A stretch of DNA of 64,000 nucleotides from Berghia stephanieae (Eukaryota; Mollusca; Gastropoda; Nudibranchia; Aeolidiidae): positions 87,471,653 to 87,535,652 of the forward strand of contig CM067445.1 of NCBI GenBank assembly GCA_034508935.3. The letters run 5' to 3'. Each line of letters starts with the position of its first letter. Position 1 is the first letter of the stretch. The notes under the pieces were generated by a model. That model was given only the letters and a program-made list of their open reading frames with translations, did not search any database and was not told where the DNA came from. Positions 62,805 through 64,000 of the stretch are shown here, piece after piece. A program made the position numbers and the translations under genes.

Positions 62805-64000
62805 GTTGGTCCTGTAAATAATAAATGGCAGTGGGTATCTGTGATTCCCTGAATTTAGAGAGCATGCACCGAGTGGGAGACAGTTTTTACTCTCGGTTGT
62901 AGATCGGGGCATGAACATTGTGAACATTGCGGAGAACTTGAATTACTTAGCCATTCATATTCATTGTTTTGTCAGATGTTTCGTTCGGTACTCAGCCACG
63001 GGGGCAACTTGTACGATATGCTTGGATTGTTAACTGTCGCATGTAAACTACTAGTTACATTTATTATTATCATCAACCGTGGGAGTGGAGTTGTGTTTTT
63101 CTGACAAGTTTAGGCTTACTGGATTAGTTTGTTAAACTTGATTCATAGTTTTGTGAGTACTGAGCAAAAAAAAAAAAAAAAGAAAAAAAAGGCGAAAAAG
63201 GTAAGAATAATTCACTAAAAATACAGCATAGTTGTTTGTGTTTTGTTATTAATGTTGTTGTTGTTTTGTTGTTTTTGTTTGTATTTTTGTGGTGTTTTAA
63301 AAAAAAATTGGTTAGTTTTTTGGGGGGGTTTTTTGTTTGTTTTTGTTTTGCTTCTTTCTTCGTTTGTTGTTGTTTTTGTTTGTTTGCTGTTATTTACTTT
63401 TTTAGGAGGTTGCATAGTGTTATTTTTAGTCTCGGGTTCGAAACCTTTAACTAGTTGGGGGCCGTCTTAATCGGCAAGATGTTTGAAATGAAAAGTTCCC
63501 AAAATAATAGATAGAGAATGTTTTGTCAGTGTTATGGCACAATACCTAAATCAGTTTTATCTTGTTATGCTTTTATGATATACTTTTGTTATAGACAATT
63601 GCAATGATTAAAAAAAATGACCCAAATTTTATCCAAGATTTCTTTTTATTCTTTTCTTCGAAATTAAGTTCCTTATTTGTTACGGCACAATGCATAAATC
63701 GGTTTTGTTTTGTTATGCTTTTATAATATACTTTTGTTATAAGAGGATTTGCAATGATTCAAAAATTGATCCAAATTTTACCCATGAATTCCTTTTCTTC
63801 TTTTCTTCGAAATTAAGTTACTTATCTGTTTCATCAGTAGAACGAATCCCTACAAACATATTATTTATTCTAGTCTATTTAGTGTAAGAGTCGTTAGAGG
63901 TTCCGAATTTTGAGGTTGAGAATGGTCAATCTGAATTTATAATTGCGTTATTAAACGTTATTTTATGAAGCAGAAAAGATGAACGATCGCCTTCTGAAAA
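62805..64000. other. Unassigned sequence with poly-A and T/G-rich runs; short direct repeat at the end
   Basis: Poly-A at 63165-63190 and a T/G-rich tract at 63240-63400. 63540-63680 and 63690-63840 share TTTTGTTATGCTTTTATAAT-like and GAAATTAAGTT phrases, so that segment is duplicated in tandem. Confidence 0.5.

Noticed and set aside
62377-62927. Frames of 110-162 residues with YLSIYLSI repeats
   Set aside because: They come from the GATA tetranucleotide array.
62977-63105. 42-residue frame MFRSVLSHGGNLYDMLGLLT with a hydrophobic stretch
   Set aside because: Short, single, no splice or conservation evidence; a membrane-like run is common by chance in T-rich DNA.

Overview
The window is animal nuclear DNA: AT-rich, crowded with microsatellites, with genes split by long introns and interspersed SINEs, LINEs, MITEs, DNA transposons and one LTR-retroelement fossil. 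A 5-lipoxygenase-type enzyme gene, tRNA-derived SINEs ending in a GCGCTTTGAG-like tail, THAP/P-like and pogo-like transposons and a Mag-like Ty3/Gypsy fossil together suggest a marine invertebrate. An echinoderm is my first guess and a mollusc is possible, but the sequence alone does not settle this. I saw no rRNA genes, functional tRNA genes, CRISPR arrays or bacterial operon structure.

Two host genes can be read by joining short exons at canonical splice sites with matching phases. The first, on the + strand, is the 3' end of a lipoxygenase gene: four exons at 18608-18705, 21039-21212, 23151-23317 and 24716-24830. They encode the last part of the catalytic domain, including the iron-binding His, Asn and C-terminal Ile. 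Its upstream exons are not in the first 18.6 kb, which is filled by microsatellites and by two copies of a P-like THAP transposon. A 30-bp-unit minisatellite lies just after the stop, probably in the 3' UTR. The second, on the - strand, is a complete three-exon gene (54184-54151, 48563-48419, 47855-47621). It encodes a 137-residue secreted protein with six cysteines, three N-glycosylation sequons and a hydrophobic tail that looks like a GPI-anchor signal. I do not recognise its family.

Layout: 1-9.2 kb is microsatellites, copies of an interspersed repeat called B here, and a TTAA MITE. 9.2-18.2 kb holds THAP/P-like transposon copies, one with a nested MITE that has an uninterrupted paralogous site. 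18.6-25.4 kb is the lipoxygenase 3' region, with SINEs and a fold-back element in its introns. 25.4-36.1 kb is repeats, a LINE end, a pogo-like element and a 106-bp-arm hairpin. 36.5-44 kb holds a possible TnpB/Fanzor-like exon interrupted by a repeat, and a Gypsy fossil carrying a three-tier nested insertion. 44.5-47.2 kb is a LINE fossil and more B copies. 47.6-54.2 kb is the cysteine-rich gene, with a duplicated block, SINEs, a TTAA MITE and a LINE fossil in its introns. 54.2-64 kb is simple repeats, another LINE end and TTAA-type elements.

Repeat families are named A to H here for cross-reference only. All homology calls come from reading the sequence; no database search was run.
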